In this document: one piece after another, positions 7,023-13,449 of the stretch
Numbering within the stretch: position 1 is the first letter of the stretch
Layout of the letters: each line of letters starts with the position of its first letter
From: Methanobrevibacter sp.
Lineage (GTDB): Archaea > Methanobacteriota > Methanobacteria > Methanobacteriales > Methanobacteriaceae
Assembly (NCBI GenBank): GCA_009777005.1
Contig: WRMT01000049.1
Span: 1 to 13,449, forward strand
Direction: 5' to 3'
Length of the DNA stretch: 13,449 bases
Translations under genes and position numbers: made by a program
Notes under the pieces: model-generated
Told to the model about the DNA's origin: nothing
What the model saw: only the letters and a program-made list of their open reading frames with translations
Databases searched by the model: none

Positions 7023-8591
7023 ATGAAAAAATTACCTATTGGTATTTCTACTTTTTCTGAGTTAATTGAAAAGGATTATATCTATGTGGATAAAACACGA
7101 GACATCTATGAGATGATCAACACAGGCAAATCATTTTTTTTGTCACGTCCACGAAGATTTGGTAAATCATTATTAGTTAGTACTTTAGGAGATTTGTTTG
7201 AAGGGAAAAAAGAGCTTTTTAAAGGTTTCTATATTTATGATAAATGGAAGTGGAAAGAGAAACACCCAGTAATATATTTAGATTTTGGAACACGACCATA
7301 TGATTCAGCAGAAAAATTAAAAAATTCTTTAATATCTTTTACTGATAGAATAGCTAGAGATTTTTCACTTGAACTGTTTGAAAATGATTTATCTTCTAGA
7401 TTTGATGAGTTAATTAGTGAAATTCATAAGAAACTAAATAAAAAAGTTGTCATTTTAATCGATGAATATGACAGAGCTATTGTAAAGAATCTTTCTAATC
7501 CTCAAGTATTGAATAGTAATAAAGCAGTACTTCAAACTTTTTATGGTGCTTTAAAAGCTGCGGATAAACATATTGAGTTTCTTTTTGTAACTGGTGTTTC
7601 TAAATTCACTGGAACCTCTCTTTTTTCAGACTTTAACAGTCCTGACGATATTACTTTAGATTATAAGTATAGCTCTATCTGTGGTTATACACAAGAAGAA
7701 TTAGAAAGAGAATTTAGTGAATGGATTGACAAAACATCCAAAAGTTTTAATTGCCCTGAAGAAACACTCCTCACATGGATTAAGAAATGGTACAATGGTT
7801 ACTCATGGGATGGTAAAGTTAGAGTTTATAATCCGTTGTCAATTTTAAATCTTTTCTCTAAACAAAGATTTGCTAATTATTGGTATAGAACAGCAACACC
7901 AAGCTTTTTAAAAGATAAAATTATAGCTAAAAATAATCTCGAACCTCTTTTAGATGAATTCAATGTTTTTGCTGAAATGTTAGATAGTTCTGATCCTTTA
8001 AATCTTGGTGAAATCTCTTTGCTTTTTCAAACAGGTTATTTGACCATTAAAAAAGCAGAAATCAAAGAAGGTATGGATTTTTACACGTTAGCTATTCCCA
8101 ATAATGAAGTTAAGAAATCATTATTTGAAAACTTGCTAAAGGAATATACTGATAAGAACTTGGAAGAAATTCAGACCATGAAAATGGAAATAGCTAATCA
8201 ACTTAAAAGTAATGATAAAATCGGATTAGAAGAGAATATTAGCTATTTACTAGCTAATATTCCATACAAAATTCATGGAAAAGATGAGAACTATTACCCT
8301 AGTATTTTTTTAGTATGGTTACAAACCATGGGCTTTAATATAGAAGCTATTCATGTTACAAACATTGGAGAAATAGATTCTGTAATAAACATTGAGGAAA
8401 AAACAATAGTCGTTGAAATTAAGTACTCTAAAAGTGAAAAAGAAGAAGATTTAGATAAAGCTATAAAAAAAGCATTTACACAAATTCATGAGAGAAAATA
8501 CTTTGAAAAATATTTAAAAAGAAAAAATGTTCAACTCTTAGCTATTGCCTTTAATCGAAAAAATGTTTTATGTGAATTTAGAGAAGTTTGA
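7023..8591 (+). CDS. AAA-ATPase-like protein with C-terminal PD-(D/E)XK nuclease domain
   Basis: This 522-residue protein matches the AAA-ATPase_like/DUF1703 family that is common in gut methanogens and Bacteroidetes. The N-terminal segment LPIGISTFSELIEKDYIYVDKT leads to a degenerate Walker A, SRPRRFGKSLL (41-51). Walker B is VVILIDEYD (142-150), and a sensor-like strand FVTGVSKFTGTSLFSDFN starts at 188. The C-terminal domain carries a PD-(D/E)XK nuclease pattern: D452 in GEIDSV, then E465 and K467 in VVEIKYSK, followed by the helix AFTQIHERKYFEKY (484-497). All expected catalytic residues are present. The gene is solitary with a weak ribosome binding site. The family's role is unproven, with mobile-element or defence-related functions proposed. 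Expansion in many copies per genome is typical. Confidence 0.9.
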   Translation: MKKLPIGISTFSELIEKDYIYVDKTRDIYEMINTGKSFFLSRPRRFGKSLLVSTLGDLFEGKKELFKGFYIYDKWKWKEKHPVIYLDFGTRPYDSAEKLKNSLISFTDRIARDFSLELFENDLSSRFDELISEIHKKLNKKVVILIDEYDRAIVKNLSNPQVLNSNKAVLQTFYGALKAADKHIEFLFVTGVSKFTGTSLFSDFNSPDDITLDYKYSSICGYTQEELEREFSEWIDKTSKSFNCPEETLLTWIKKWYNGYSWDGKVRVYNPLSILNLFSKQRFANYWYRTATPSFLKDKIIAKNNLEPLLDEFNVFAEMLDSSDPLNLGEISLLFQTGYLTIKKAEIKEGMDFYTLAIPNNEVKKSLFENLLKEYTDKNLEEIQTMKMEIANQLKSNDKIGLEENISYLLANIPYKIHGKDENYYPSIFLVWLQTMGFNIEAIHVTNIGEIDSVINIEEKTIVVEIKYSKSEKEEDLDKAIKKAFTQIHERKYFEKYLKRKNVQLLAIAFNRKNVLCEFREV

Positions 8592-8597
8592 ATCTAT

Positions 8598-8648
8598 TTT
8601 TTTAAAATTTAAATTCTTTTATTTGCTTAGCTTTTTGTCTTTTTTTTG
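8598..8648 (+). terminator. T-tract terminator after the AAA/nuclease gene
   Basis: T-runs begin about 7 bp after the stop codon and end with eight T at 8640-8647. The next gene is convergent, so a terminator is expected in this 248-bp gap. No distinct terminator for the opposing gene is evident. Confidence 0.5.
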
Positions 8649-8839
8649 TCAAAACCATAGCTTTCAAAAGAATATTTTATGGGATATATATTTCCTAATT
8701 ATAATATTTATATCTTAATTGTAATATATATCTCCTATCCAAACACCTTTTTTTGAATGAATATTTGATACTATAAAGTACAAATCAAAATAATCAATTT
8801 CAAAGGTTTTTTTCTTCAGGAGAATAAGTTTAAGTATTC

Positions 8840-9514
8840 TTAATTTTTTGAAAACTTTTTTAAATTTTCATTTAAAGCTTTTTTCACAGCATCATGATGT
8901 AATTTAGAAGCTAATTGTTTATGAGATTCTTCATCAGTAGCAAATAATTCTATTTTATGGCTTTTACAAGGATAATGTTGTACTCTTAACCCTGCTAACT
9001 TGGCAGAACCTTTTACCTTTTTTCCAATCAAACCATTAGCTACAAAATTAGTTGCTCCACAAGGAGAACTTTTTAAAACTTCAATATCGATAATTCTTTC
9101 ATTTTGACAATTTATTTTAATTTCGGGCTTTCCAAATTTAGAAACAAATTCATTATAATCTTGATTTTCATGTGATTCCAACTCACACAAAACATCTGGA
9201 ACAGAAACATTTTTATATTTTAATAGCTGGTTTTTAAACCCTTCACCTTTCCAAATTCCAATGATTATCCATGAAACCTTATTATGCAAGTTTTCCACAA
9301 TTTCTAATGTCATATCTGCTTGTTTGATATATGTAATTATAATGTCAAATTTTGATAGATTATCTATAATTTTTTTATCTAGATTTATATTATCTATAAA
9401 AACTCCACTAGGGGATTCAATATGAATTAATTTAGTTTCAAATTTTTGCCTAATTGTTTTATAGGATCTTTCTCCATATGGAGATTCATCTCTAACAATA
9501 GCTACTTTTATCAT
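8840..9514 (-). CDS. DUF166 family protein
   Basis: This 224-residue soluble protein belongs to the archaeal DUF166 family. The recognisable core is LKSSPCGATNFVANGLIG (147-164) with C152, followed by LRVQHYPCKSH (176-186) with C183. A further cysteine, C110, sits in VPDVLCELE. Conserved cysteine and histidine positions suggest metal or cofactor binding. Some databases label the family as thymidylate synthase, but it lacks the standard ThyA active-site context, and I would not assert that activity. The N-terminus (MIKVAIVRDESPYGERS) looks like an alpha/beta nucleotide-binding-type strand. GGGAT precedes the ATG on the minus strand. It is about 100 bp downstream of the BRO-N gene on the same strand and could be read from it or from its own promoter. 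Confidence 0.8.
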   Translation of the reverse strand: MIKVAIVRDESPYGERSYKTIRQKFETKLIHIESPSGVFIDNINLDKKIIDNLSKFDIIITYIKQADMTLEIVENLHNKVSWIIIGIWKGEGFKNQLLKYKNVSVPDVLCELESHENQDYNEFVSKFGKPEIKINCQNERIIDIEVLKSSPCGATNFVANGLIGKKVKGSAKLAGLRVQHYPCKSHKIELFATDEESHKQLASKLHHDAVKKALNENLKKFSKN

Positions 9515-9618
9515 AGATATCCCATAATTAAAATTTTTTATAGTTAATAATTAAGTATAGTATTTTACTTAATCATATAACTAATTAAGCTTTGTAAAAA
9601 TCCTATGCTCCTATCTTA

Positions 9619-10446
9619 TTAATTATCTAATCTCTTGGGAGTTTTAGAATTTCGGGAGGTAATGGCTGATTTTCCAGATTCTTTCTCAAAACTATTTCTC
9701 GCATCTTTTGCTACCCTTCCACCTCGTTTAGCTACTGTTTTACTTTGATCAAAACCATCAGGATTAGTAATTTTTGAAATTTCAGTAGTAGCCACTTCAC
9801 CAAACATGTTGAGAACCAGTTCTAAATTAGACATATTATCTCTAAGGCTTTCTTTTTTTAGTTTTTTGAACTTTTTATACTCTTTAGTGTCCATTTCAGC
9901 CCAAATTTTAGTAATTTCGTCAGTTAATATGGCATATTCAATTCCTTCTTCAACACCTGATCTTTTCCACTCATCAGTTAACTCTTTTCTAATTTCAATT
10001 GATTTTAAACGTTGAGTAATCCATTTTTCAGAGTAACCTTTGGCACGATAAGTTTTAACAGCACGATCAATAGTTAATTCGGGATCAACTATTTCATCAA
10101 GATGTTCTTTGCCAATTTCAGCTAACCATATTTTAAATGGTTCAGCATTTGGTGATGGAACTGATTGAACAAGTCTTAAAACTTGTTTAGTAGTAGCTAC
10201 ATCAGTTTTATAGTATTTACCATCAGAAGAAGGTAATTTGAGTTGTACGATATTTTCGTACAACTGATTTCCTCCTTCAGATTTTAGCTTAATTTTCAGA
10301 TCACTCCAATATCTTCTTGGGTTTTTACTTTCAGTAAGAACGGTTATAACATCAATCACTGAAAAATACCAATCTTCTTCATTTTCATCCCATATAGTCC
10401 TAATTTTTTTATTTTTGAACAATTTAACCCTATTTTTATCTGACAT
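9619..10446 (-). CDS. BRO-N domain antirepressor-like protein
   Basis: The protein is 275 residues from the ATG at 10446. The N-terminal part (about 5-115) resembles the BRO-N/prophage antirepressor domain: KLFKNKKIRTIWDENEEDWY, then FSVIDVITVLTES, YWSDLK, DGKYYKTDVA and the segment around PSPNAEPFKIWLAEIG (98-112). The C-terminal half has the conserved IRKELTDEWKRSGVEEG-like block (152-168), an EYAILTDEITKIW-like block (170-182), and a basic tail. BRO-N proteins bind DNA and usually come from phages or mobile elements, yet this architecture also occurs as stand-alone chromosomal genes. An in-frame TTG at 10512 is rejected: GTGAT lies seven bases before 10446, while no site precedes the TTG. 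A second ATG at 10455 is possible. No phage structural genes are nearby. Confidence 0.82.
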   Translation of the reverse strand: MSDKNRVKLFKNKKIRTIWDENEEDWYFSVIDVITVLTESKNPRRYWSDLKIKLKSEGGNQLYENIVQLKLPSSDGKYYKTDVATTKQVLRLVQSVPSPNAEPFKIWLAEIGKEHLDEIVDPELTIDRAVKTYRAKGYSEKWITQRLKSIEIRKELTDEWKRSGVEEGIEYAILTDEITKIWAEMDTKEYKKFKKLKKESLRDNMSNLELVLNMFGEVATTEISKITNPDGFDQSKTVAKRGGRVAKDARNSFEKESGKSAITSRNSKTPKRLDN

Positions 10447-10540
10447 TTTAACCATCACTCTCAATAATATAAAACCATAAATTAGAAAAACAGAATTTTC
10501 TGCTGCTGTCAATTTAAGTTAATTTAATACTTTTATTCAG

Positions 10541-10677
10541 TTATAGTAAAAGACATTTGATTTAGAAATGATTATTTTTAAAAGAGTGTGGTTAAAAATG
10601 TTTGAATTTATTAAAACCACAATTCTAATAAGATTTTGAAATTTTTTTTTTTTAATAAGTTCTGTCGATTACTATAA
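10541..10677. mobile_element. MITE-like element, copy A
   Basis: This 137-bp non-coding element starts with TTATAGTAAAAGACATTTG and ends with CTGTCGATTACTATAA, so its ends form imperfect terminal inverted repeats (TTATAGTAA..GACA). It matches copy B (12225-12360) at 23 of the first 30 bases, including an unbroken GACATTTGATTT, and at 19 of the last 24. It carries no transposase and would have been moved in trans. No clear target-site duplication is visible. Confidence 0.58.
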
Positions 10678-10687
10678 TCCTATAAAA

Positions 10688-10960
10688 TTAGGACCCTAGT
10701 TTTTGGGAAAAATTGAAGATGTTTGATATTTGATTTAATATGTTTAGAGTTCATAGTATGCTTATCCTGTAAAATTCAAACTTGCTGAAAATCAACTATA
10801 AAGGAAATACATTTAATTCCAATTCCCTGCATTTTTTAAAATTTTACAAAGTTTTAAGTGAAATTCATGTGTACTTTTAGAAACTTAATATAGTTTTACC
10901 TGAATTATATTAAATAACCACTATTCATCTTCAATTTTTCATGAAAATCTAGCACCCTAA
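10688..10960. mobile_element. Imperfect inverted-repeat element, possible decayed mobile element
   Basis: Two arms of about 60 bp (10688-10747 and 10900-10960) are imperfect reverse complements. They include a perfect 15-bp match, GAAAAATTGAAGATG at 10707-10721 against 10926-10940. Shared outer strings such as TTAGG and CTAG, and the inner TTTAATAT, extend the similarity. The interior of about 150 bp is non-coding. It could be a decayed palindromic element or the folded remains of an insertion sequence. Confidence 0.45.
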
Positions 10961-11417
10961 TAAAAGTATTAAGATGTTTAGAAATGGAACTGTTAATTTG
11001 TAGTTGTTGCAATTTTTAAAAAATGATTTTGAGATTGAATTTGCAAACGCTCTATTCTTCAAGAGAAATTTTTCTTACCCACTAACTTTTTGACAGTCAC
11101 TATAACTTCTTAAATTATTTAATTTCTTTATTTAGATTTTTGTAAAAAATTTATAAGCGTTTACTTAAGTTGACAGCATTGCAATATTTTCCCAACAAAT
11201 CATAATACTAATTATAAAAAAAGTATTATATAAATCTTTCTTAAAAGATAAAAATTGATATAAAATAGTTCAATTAGGATAATTTTCAGTAAAAACAAGT
11301 TAAAATGTAATATAAGAATAAAAAAACTCAATTTTCTACAAGGGCTAGGAAATAATTATTTTTGTGCAGTTCTATAGATTATTGTCTAGATGAAAATTAA
11401 TTATTTCGCACTCTGTA

Positions 11418-11449
11418 TAAAAATAAAGATTATATAAAAAAAATAAAAG
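11418..11449 (-). terminator. U-tract terminator after rubrerythrin
   Basis: On the minus strand, directly after the rubrerythrin stop, the sequence reads CTTTTATTTTTTTTATATAA and continues T-rich. This fits archaeal U-tract termination. Confidence 0.5.
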
Positions 11450-11457
11450 TAGAATAT

Positions 11458-11871
11458 TTAGAAATATCTTTCTAATATTCCTTCTAAGACTTTCGCATGA
11501 CGACCTTCGTCTTTAGAACTTTCATTGAAGAAATCTGCAGGATCATCGAGATTTGCACCTTCAGCTTTTACAGATGCAGCTTTTTTCTCTTTGTTTGCCA
11601 TTTGTTCTCCTTCAAGCATCATTTCTAAATTTTCTTTTAAGGTTGGTTTTATAACACCGTTCATTTCTGCAAATCTTGCAGCATGATCTGCTTCTTCATA
11701 AGCTAATCTTTTTAAAACTTCACCTACTTCACCTAAACCTTCTCTAGATGCTTGTCTAGCCATAGCTAAATACATTCCTACTTCTTGACATTCACCATTG
11801 AAATTAGCTTTCACTGCTTCTTCTAAGTCAGTTCCTTTTGTAACGCCGACTTCATGTACATTATCCACCAT
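11458..11871 (-). CDS. Rubrerythrin-type ferritin-like diiron protein, without rubredoxin domain
   Basis: This 137-residue four-helix diiron protein is of the rubrerythrin family, which reduces peroxide in anaerobes. Likely iron ligands are E27 (NGECQE), E60 and H63 (YEEADH), E87 or E89 (LEGEQ), and E122 and H125 (KDEGRH). It ends at LERYF just after the last helix, so the C-terminal rubredoxin domain with its CxxC pairs, found in classical rubrerythrins, is absent. Electrons must therefore come from a separate carrier. Base composition is less AT-biased than its neighbours, consistent with high expression. GGAGAG (11877-11882 on the minus strand) gives a strong ribosome binding site. It is a single-gene unit. 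Confidence 0.93.
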   Translation of the reverse strand: MVDNVHEVGVTKGTDLEEAVKANFNGECQEVGMYLAMARQASREGLGEVGEVLKRLAYEEADHAARFAEMNGVIKPTLKENLEMMLEGEQMANKEKKAASVKAEGANLDDPADFFNESSKDEGRHAKVLEGILERYF

Positions 11872-11904
11872 AATTACTCTCCATTAATAGTTTATTTATT
11901 CAAT

Positions 11905-11942
11905 CAATTTTTTTATAGCAAAAAATATAGCTATTAATTGAA
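11905..11942 (-). promoter_or_regulatory. Probable rubrerythrin promoter region
   Basis: On the minus strand GCTATAAAAAAATTG gives a TATA-like box near 11910-11920, about 45 nt before the start codon. It is flanked by an ATAGC/GCTAT inverted pair. This spacing would give a short leader of about 20 nt. The assignment is tentative. Confidence 0.35.
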
Positions 11943-12224
11943 TATTTCTTTTTCATTATTATTATAATTTTCATTTAAAATTTATTGTTATAGTTAGAGA
12001 AGAAATTTTTTGTTTTTCTAAAGTTTTTATTTATCATCAAATAATTTTTTATTTCATTAATTATTTTAATTATTTCTTTTTATTATAGATATTAAGGATT
12101 AAATTAAATATTTTTAATATAATAATGTTAATATTAATAAAAAATGAAATTAATAAAAATATTATCCTTGTATAAACATATTATTTTAGCAAAAATTAAA
12201 AGTCTTTCACTATAATTAATTTCA
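11943..12224. other. AT-rich spacer upstream of rubrerythrin
   Basis: I see no gene or clear element here. At its right end the string TTTCACTATA occurs twice 15 bp apart (12205 and 12220), the second copy running into MITE-like copy B. Confidence 0.4.
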
Positions 12225-12360
12225 CTATAGTGCTCGACATTTGATTTGAAAATGATGTTAATTTTAAACAGGTTTAAAACCCTTTAAATCATATTTTATT
12301 AAATACAATTGATAAATTAATCAAGATGGACATTTTCAAAAGTTTTGTCGAATACTATAC
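12225..12360. mobile_element. MITE-like element, copy B
   Basis: This 136-bp non-coding element has clear imperfect terminal inverted repeats of about 32 bp. The left end reads CTATAGTGCTCGACATTTG and then TTTGAAAATG; the reverse complement of the right end reads GTATAGTATTCGACAAAAC and then TTTTGAAAATG. Both share the TATAGT..TCGACA core with copy A. It lies immediately upstream of the STAS-like relic and may have truncated it. Confidence 0.62.
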
Positions 12361-12426
12361 TGTCATTTTAGGTTATTTTTATAAGCAATTAATTTTTTGA
12401 AAATGTGAATCAATTATCTTAAAAAT

Positions 12427-12636
12427 TTGATTGAAATTGATTTTGAAAACATTGTTTTTATGAGCAGATTATTTACACAAGAACATGTTGCTCAAAAAAT
12501 TAAAACTCAAAAAGGCATTAAAAAAGTGAATATACATATAACTCAAAAAATTAAAACTCAAAAAGACATTAAAAAAGTGAATATTTCTAAAGATATTTTT
12601 GCACTATTTAATATGGTTGAAAAAACTTTGGGATAA
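12427..12636 (+). pseudogene. Remnant of a STAS-like (DUF4325-type) gene
   Basis: The 69-codon frame opens with a TTG, not an ATG, and has no good ribosome binding site. Its start, IEIDFENIVFMSRLFTQEH, resembles the central strand-helix of STAS-like DUF4325 domains (typically IDF.. then FISRSF). Its end, NISKDIFALFNMVEKT, resembles their C-terminal helix. The usual N-terminal part is missing; a frame-shifted trace (ILGYFYKQLI) may lie at 12363-12392, just after MITE-like copy B. A 17-residue internal duplication (QKIKTQKGIKKVN) disrupts the domain. I read this as a broken gene, but a short expressed protein cannot be excluded. STAS-like proteins are often paired with an ATPase; none is adjacent. 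Confidence 0.5.
12491..12585. repeat. 51-bp direct duplication inside the STAS-like relic
   Basis: A 43-44 bp string beginning CTCAAAAAATTAAAACTC recurs with a 51-bp offset (12491 and 12542) with one central mismatch (GGCATT against GACATT). The offset equals 17 codons, so the frame is kept. Confidence 0.85.
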
Positions 12637-12727
12637 TTTAACCTGTGCAAATCCTAAATAAATCCATATCCTTTTCTTAAGAGAATGGAGAATATTAATA
12701 TTTTTAAATAATAAGAAAATTTAGTGC

Positions 12728-12756
12728 AAAAAAAAAGTTCCTTACTATATAAGGAA
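12728..12756 (-). terminator. Hairpin plus U-tract terminator of the rRNA operon
   Basis: TTCCTTA-CTATA-TAAGGAA (12738-12756) is a perfect 7-bp stem with a 5-nt loop. On the minus strand it is followed by a C and nine T (12728-12736), which is the classic intrinsic-terminator layout. It lies about 65 nt past the last 5S gene. A shorter T-run (12802-12809) nearer the 5S gene is a second possible stop. Confidence 0.6.
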
Positions 12757-12821
12757 AATATATCAAAATGTTGTAACCCTAATACCTGATATTATGCTCA
12801 TAAAAAAAATAATAGTGATTA

Positions 12822-12944
12822 GTTGGCAGCAAAATGAAATTCCCATAGACCAAAATCCATAGTACACAAACAAAACGCAATCAAACTTAACTACTGGGAT
12901 CGAAACGAGACCAGGTATAAACCCCAACGCTATGACCGCCAAAC
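12822..12944 (-). rRNA. rrf: 5S ribosomal RNA, distal copy
   Basis: On the minus strand this reads as a complete archaeal 5S rRNA: GGCGGTCATAGCG near the 5' end, then TTTATACCTG, GATCCCAGTAGTTAAG, and GCTGCC closing the terminal stem. The 5' and 3' ends pair as helix I and extend into TAGTT/AACTA. The mature ends are estimates to within a few bases. It differs from the proximal copy by three changes in the core. Loop E-side and helix IV elements are intact (CTATGGA-TTTTGG-TCTATGG hairpin), so it looks functional. Confidence 0.92.
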
Positions 12945-13037
12945 TAAAATAAAAAGAATAAAGAAAGTAATAAAAATAATAGTGAATGATAATAAAAATA
13001 TATTATGAAAATATATTAAGAAAATGAACATAAAAGG
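12945..13037 (-). other. Spacer between the two 5S genes
   Basis: This 93-bp spacer is almost pure A/T and holds no tRNA or other gene. It is probably cut out when the two 5S RNAs are processed from one precursor. Confidence 0.5.
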
Positions 13038-13159
13038 GCTGGCAGCAAAATGAAATTCCCATAGATAAAATCCATAGTACACAAACAAAACGCAATCAGA
13101 CTTAACTACTGGGATCGAAACGAGACCAGGTATAAACCCCAACGCTATGACCGCCAAAC
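13038..13159 (-). rRNA. rrf: 5S ribosomal RNA, proximal copy
   Basis: This is a second complete 5S rRNA, nearly identical to the distal copy. Core differences are TCTG in place of TTTG in the middle of the molecule and a helix IV loop of TTTTA in place of TTTTGG. The closing stem extends into GGGTT/(A)GCCC, so outer bases differ from the distal copy while pairing is kept. It follows the 23S gene by about 180 bp. Ends are estimated. Confidence 0.92.
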
Positions 13160-13339
13160 CCAATAAACAATAATGATAAATATAATAATGATAAAATGAT
13201 AAAAAATAATAAACAAAATAATGCCATATTATAAAAAAAACTATACACTTTCACCCTAAAACTGAATACACCAAACCAAAACACAAAAAAACAAGAACAC
13301 AAAAAACACAAGGAGTACTGCAAAAAAGACAGAAAACAA
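13160..13339 (-). other. 23S-5S intergenic spacer
   Basis: On the minus strand this spacer is T-rich in its first half (GTGTTTTTTGTGTTC and similar) and A/T-rich in its second. No tRNA is seen. It should contain the processing site that releases the 23S 3' end. Open frames across this stretch are chance products of the missing A/T stop codons. Confidence 0.45.
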
Positions 13340-13449
13340 AGCAAGCGAACAATTGGGAGCAGCGGACTAAACAACTCGGAAAAAACCTCGAAGCTTACAT
13401 CCCTACCCCATCAAACAAGTCTTCTACTCACGTTCTAAAGCAGTCTATT
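13340..13449 (-). rRNA. rrl: 23S ribosomal RNA, 3' end (partial)
   Basis: The right edge, read on the minus strand, gives the last part of domain VI of 23S rRNA. It reads AATAGACTGC, then GAGTAGAAGAC, TTGATGGGGTAGGGATGTAAG, a TTCGAGG/CCGAG hairpin and TTAGTCCGCTGCTCCC. The TTGAT..GGG..TGTAAG..TTAG pattern is shared by bacterial and archaeal 23S ends. The mature 3' end is placed near 13340 by homology only, to within perhaps 15 bases. The gene continues beyond the window. Confidence 0.85.

Larger units (their letters stand above)
10513..11457. other. Gene-free 945-bp gap with mobile-element relics
   Basis: No open frame of note exists on either strand. The sequence is less extreme in A/T than other gaps and contains a MITE-like element, a larger imperfect inverted-repeat element, and a stray end-like motif (TGACAGTCACTATAA, 11091-11105) resembling the MITE termini. 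This looks like a graveyard of short mobile elements between BRO-N and rubrerythrin. Confidence 0.5.

Noticed and set aside
10447..10512. Upstream TTG start for the BRO-N protein adding 22 residues
   Set aside because: The extension is hydrophobic and unlike the family start, and no ribosome binding site precedes it.
10678..11100. Decayed transposase gene between the MITE ends
   Set aside because: Translation in several frames gave only short stop-interrupted stretches with no recognisable DDE or other transposase motif.
12930..13374. Two minus-strand open frames of 77 and 90 codons
   Set aside because: They lie across the proximal 5S gene, part of the distal 5S gene and the 23S-5S spacer. 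Their phenylalanine- and leucine-rich translation comes from T-rich RNA-gene DNA, not from a protein gene.
1..13449. tRNA genes
   Set aside because: I looked for the GGTTCRAATCC T-loop and matching acceptor stems on both strands, including the rRNA spacers, and found none.

Overview
The window looks like chromosomal DNA from a very AT-rich methanogenic archaeon of the Methanobacteriales, most likely Methanobrevibacter or a close relative. The evidence is the archaeal-type SecF-SecD pair, a DUF166 protein with the SPCGAT and HYPC motifs, archaeal-type 5S rRNA sequences, GGTG/GGAG ribosome binding sites, and long gaps made almost entirely of A and T. The genus is inferred from overall character, not from a database match.

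Left part (1-4155, plus strand). Three decayed CRISPR-like repeats (64-244) precede a CPBP/CAAX-type membrane protease (435-1046). Next is argC of arginine biosynthesis (1666-2679), behind about 600 bp of A/T-only repeats. A small flavodoxin (3080-3574) follows, preceded by a C-rich tandem array (2707-2910) and two matching operator-like palindromes.

Middle (4156-8591, plus strand). secF and secD form a tight two-gene operon (1-nt gap) for the SecDF protein-export motor, preceded by a 26-bp tandem array. A large AAA-ATPase-like/PD-(D/E)XK nuclease protein follows, after a gap with four tandem 28-bp palindromic repeats.

Right part (8840-13449, mostly minus strand). A DUF166 protein, a BRO-N-type antirepressor-like protein and a rubrerythrin without a rubredoxin domain are separated by gene-poor DNA. 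That DNA holds two related MITE-like elements (10541-10677 and 12225-12360), a larger imperfect inverted-repeat element (10688-10960), and a decayed STAS-like gene fragment (12427-12636, plus strand). The right edge is the 3' end of an rRNA operon on the minus strand: the end of 23S, then two tandem 5S genes, then a hairpin/U-tract terminator.

Most identified genes are housekeeping (argC, secF, secD, rRNA) or redox/oxygen-defence genes (flavodoxin, rubrerythrin). Between them lie accessory genes (CPBP protease, AAA/nuclease, BRO-N) and repeat arrays. The most unusual features are three unrelated intergenic arrays with nearly the same 26-28 bp period, a tandem 5S pair with compensatory base changes, and a MITE-like element abutting a dead STAS-like gene. 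I see no clearly new multi-gene defence or metabolic system.
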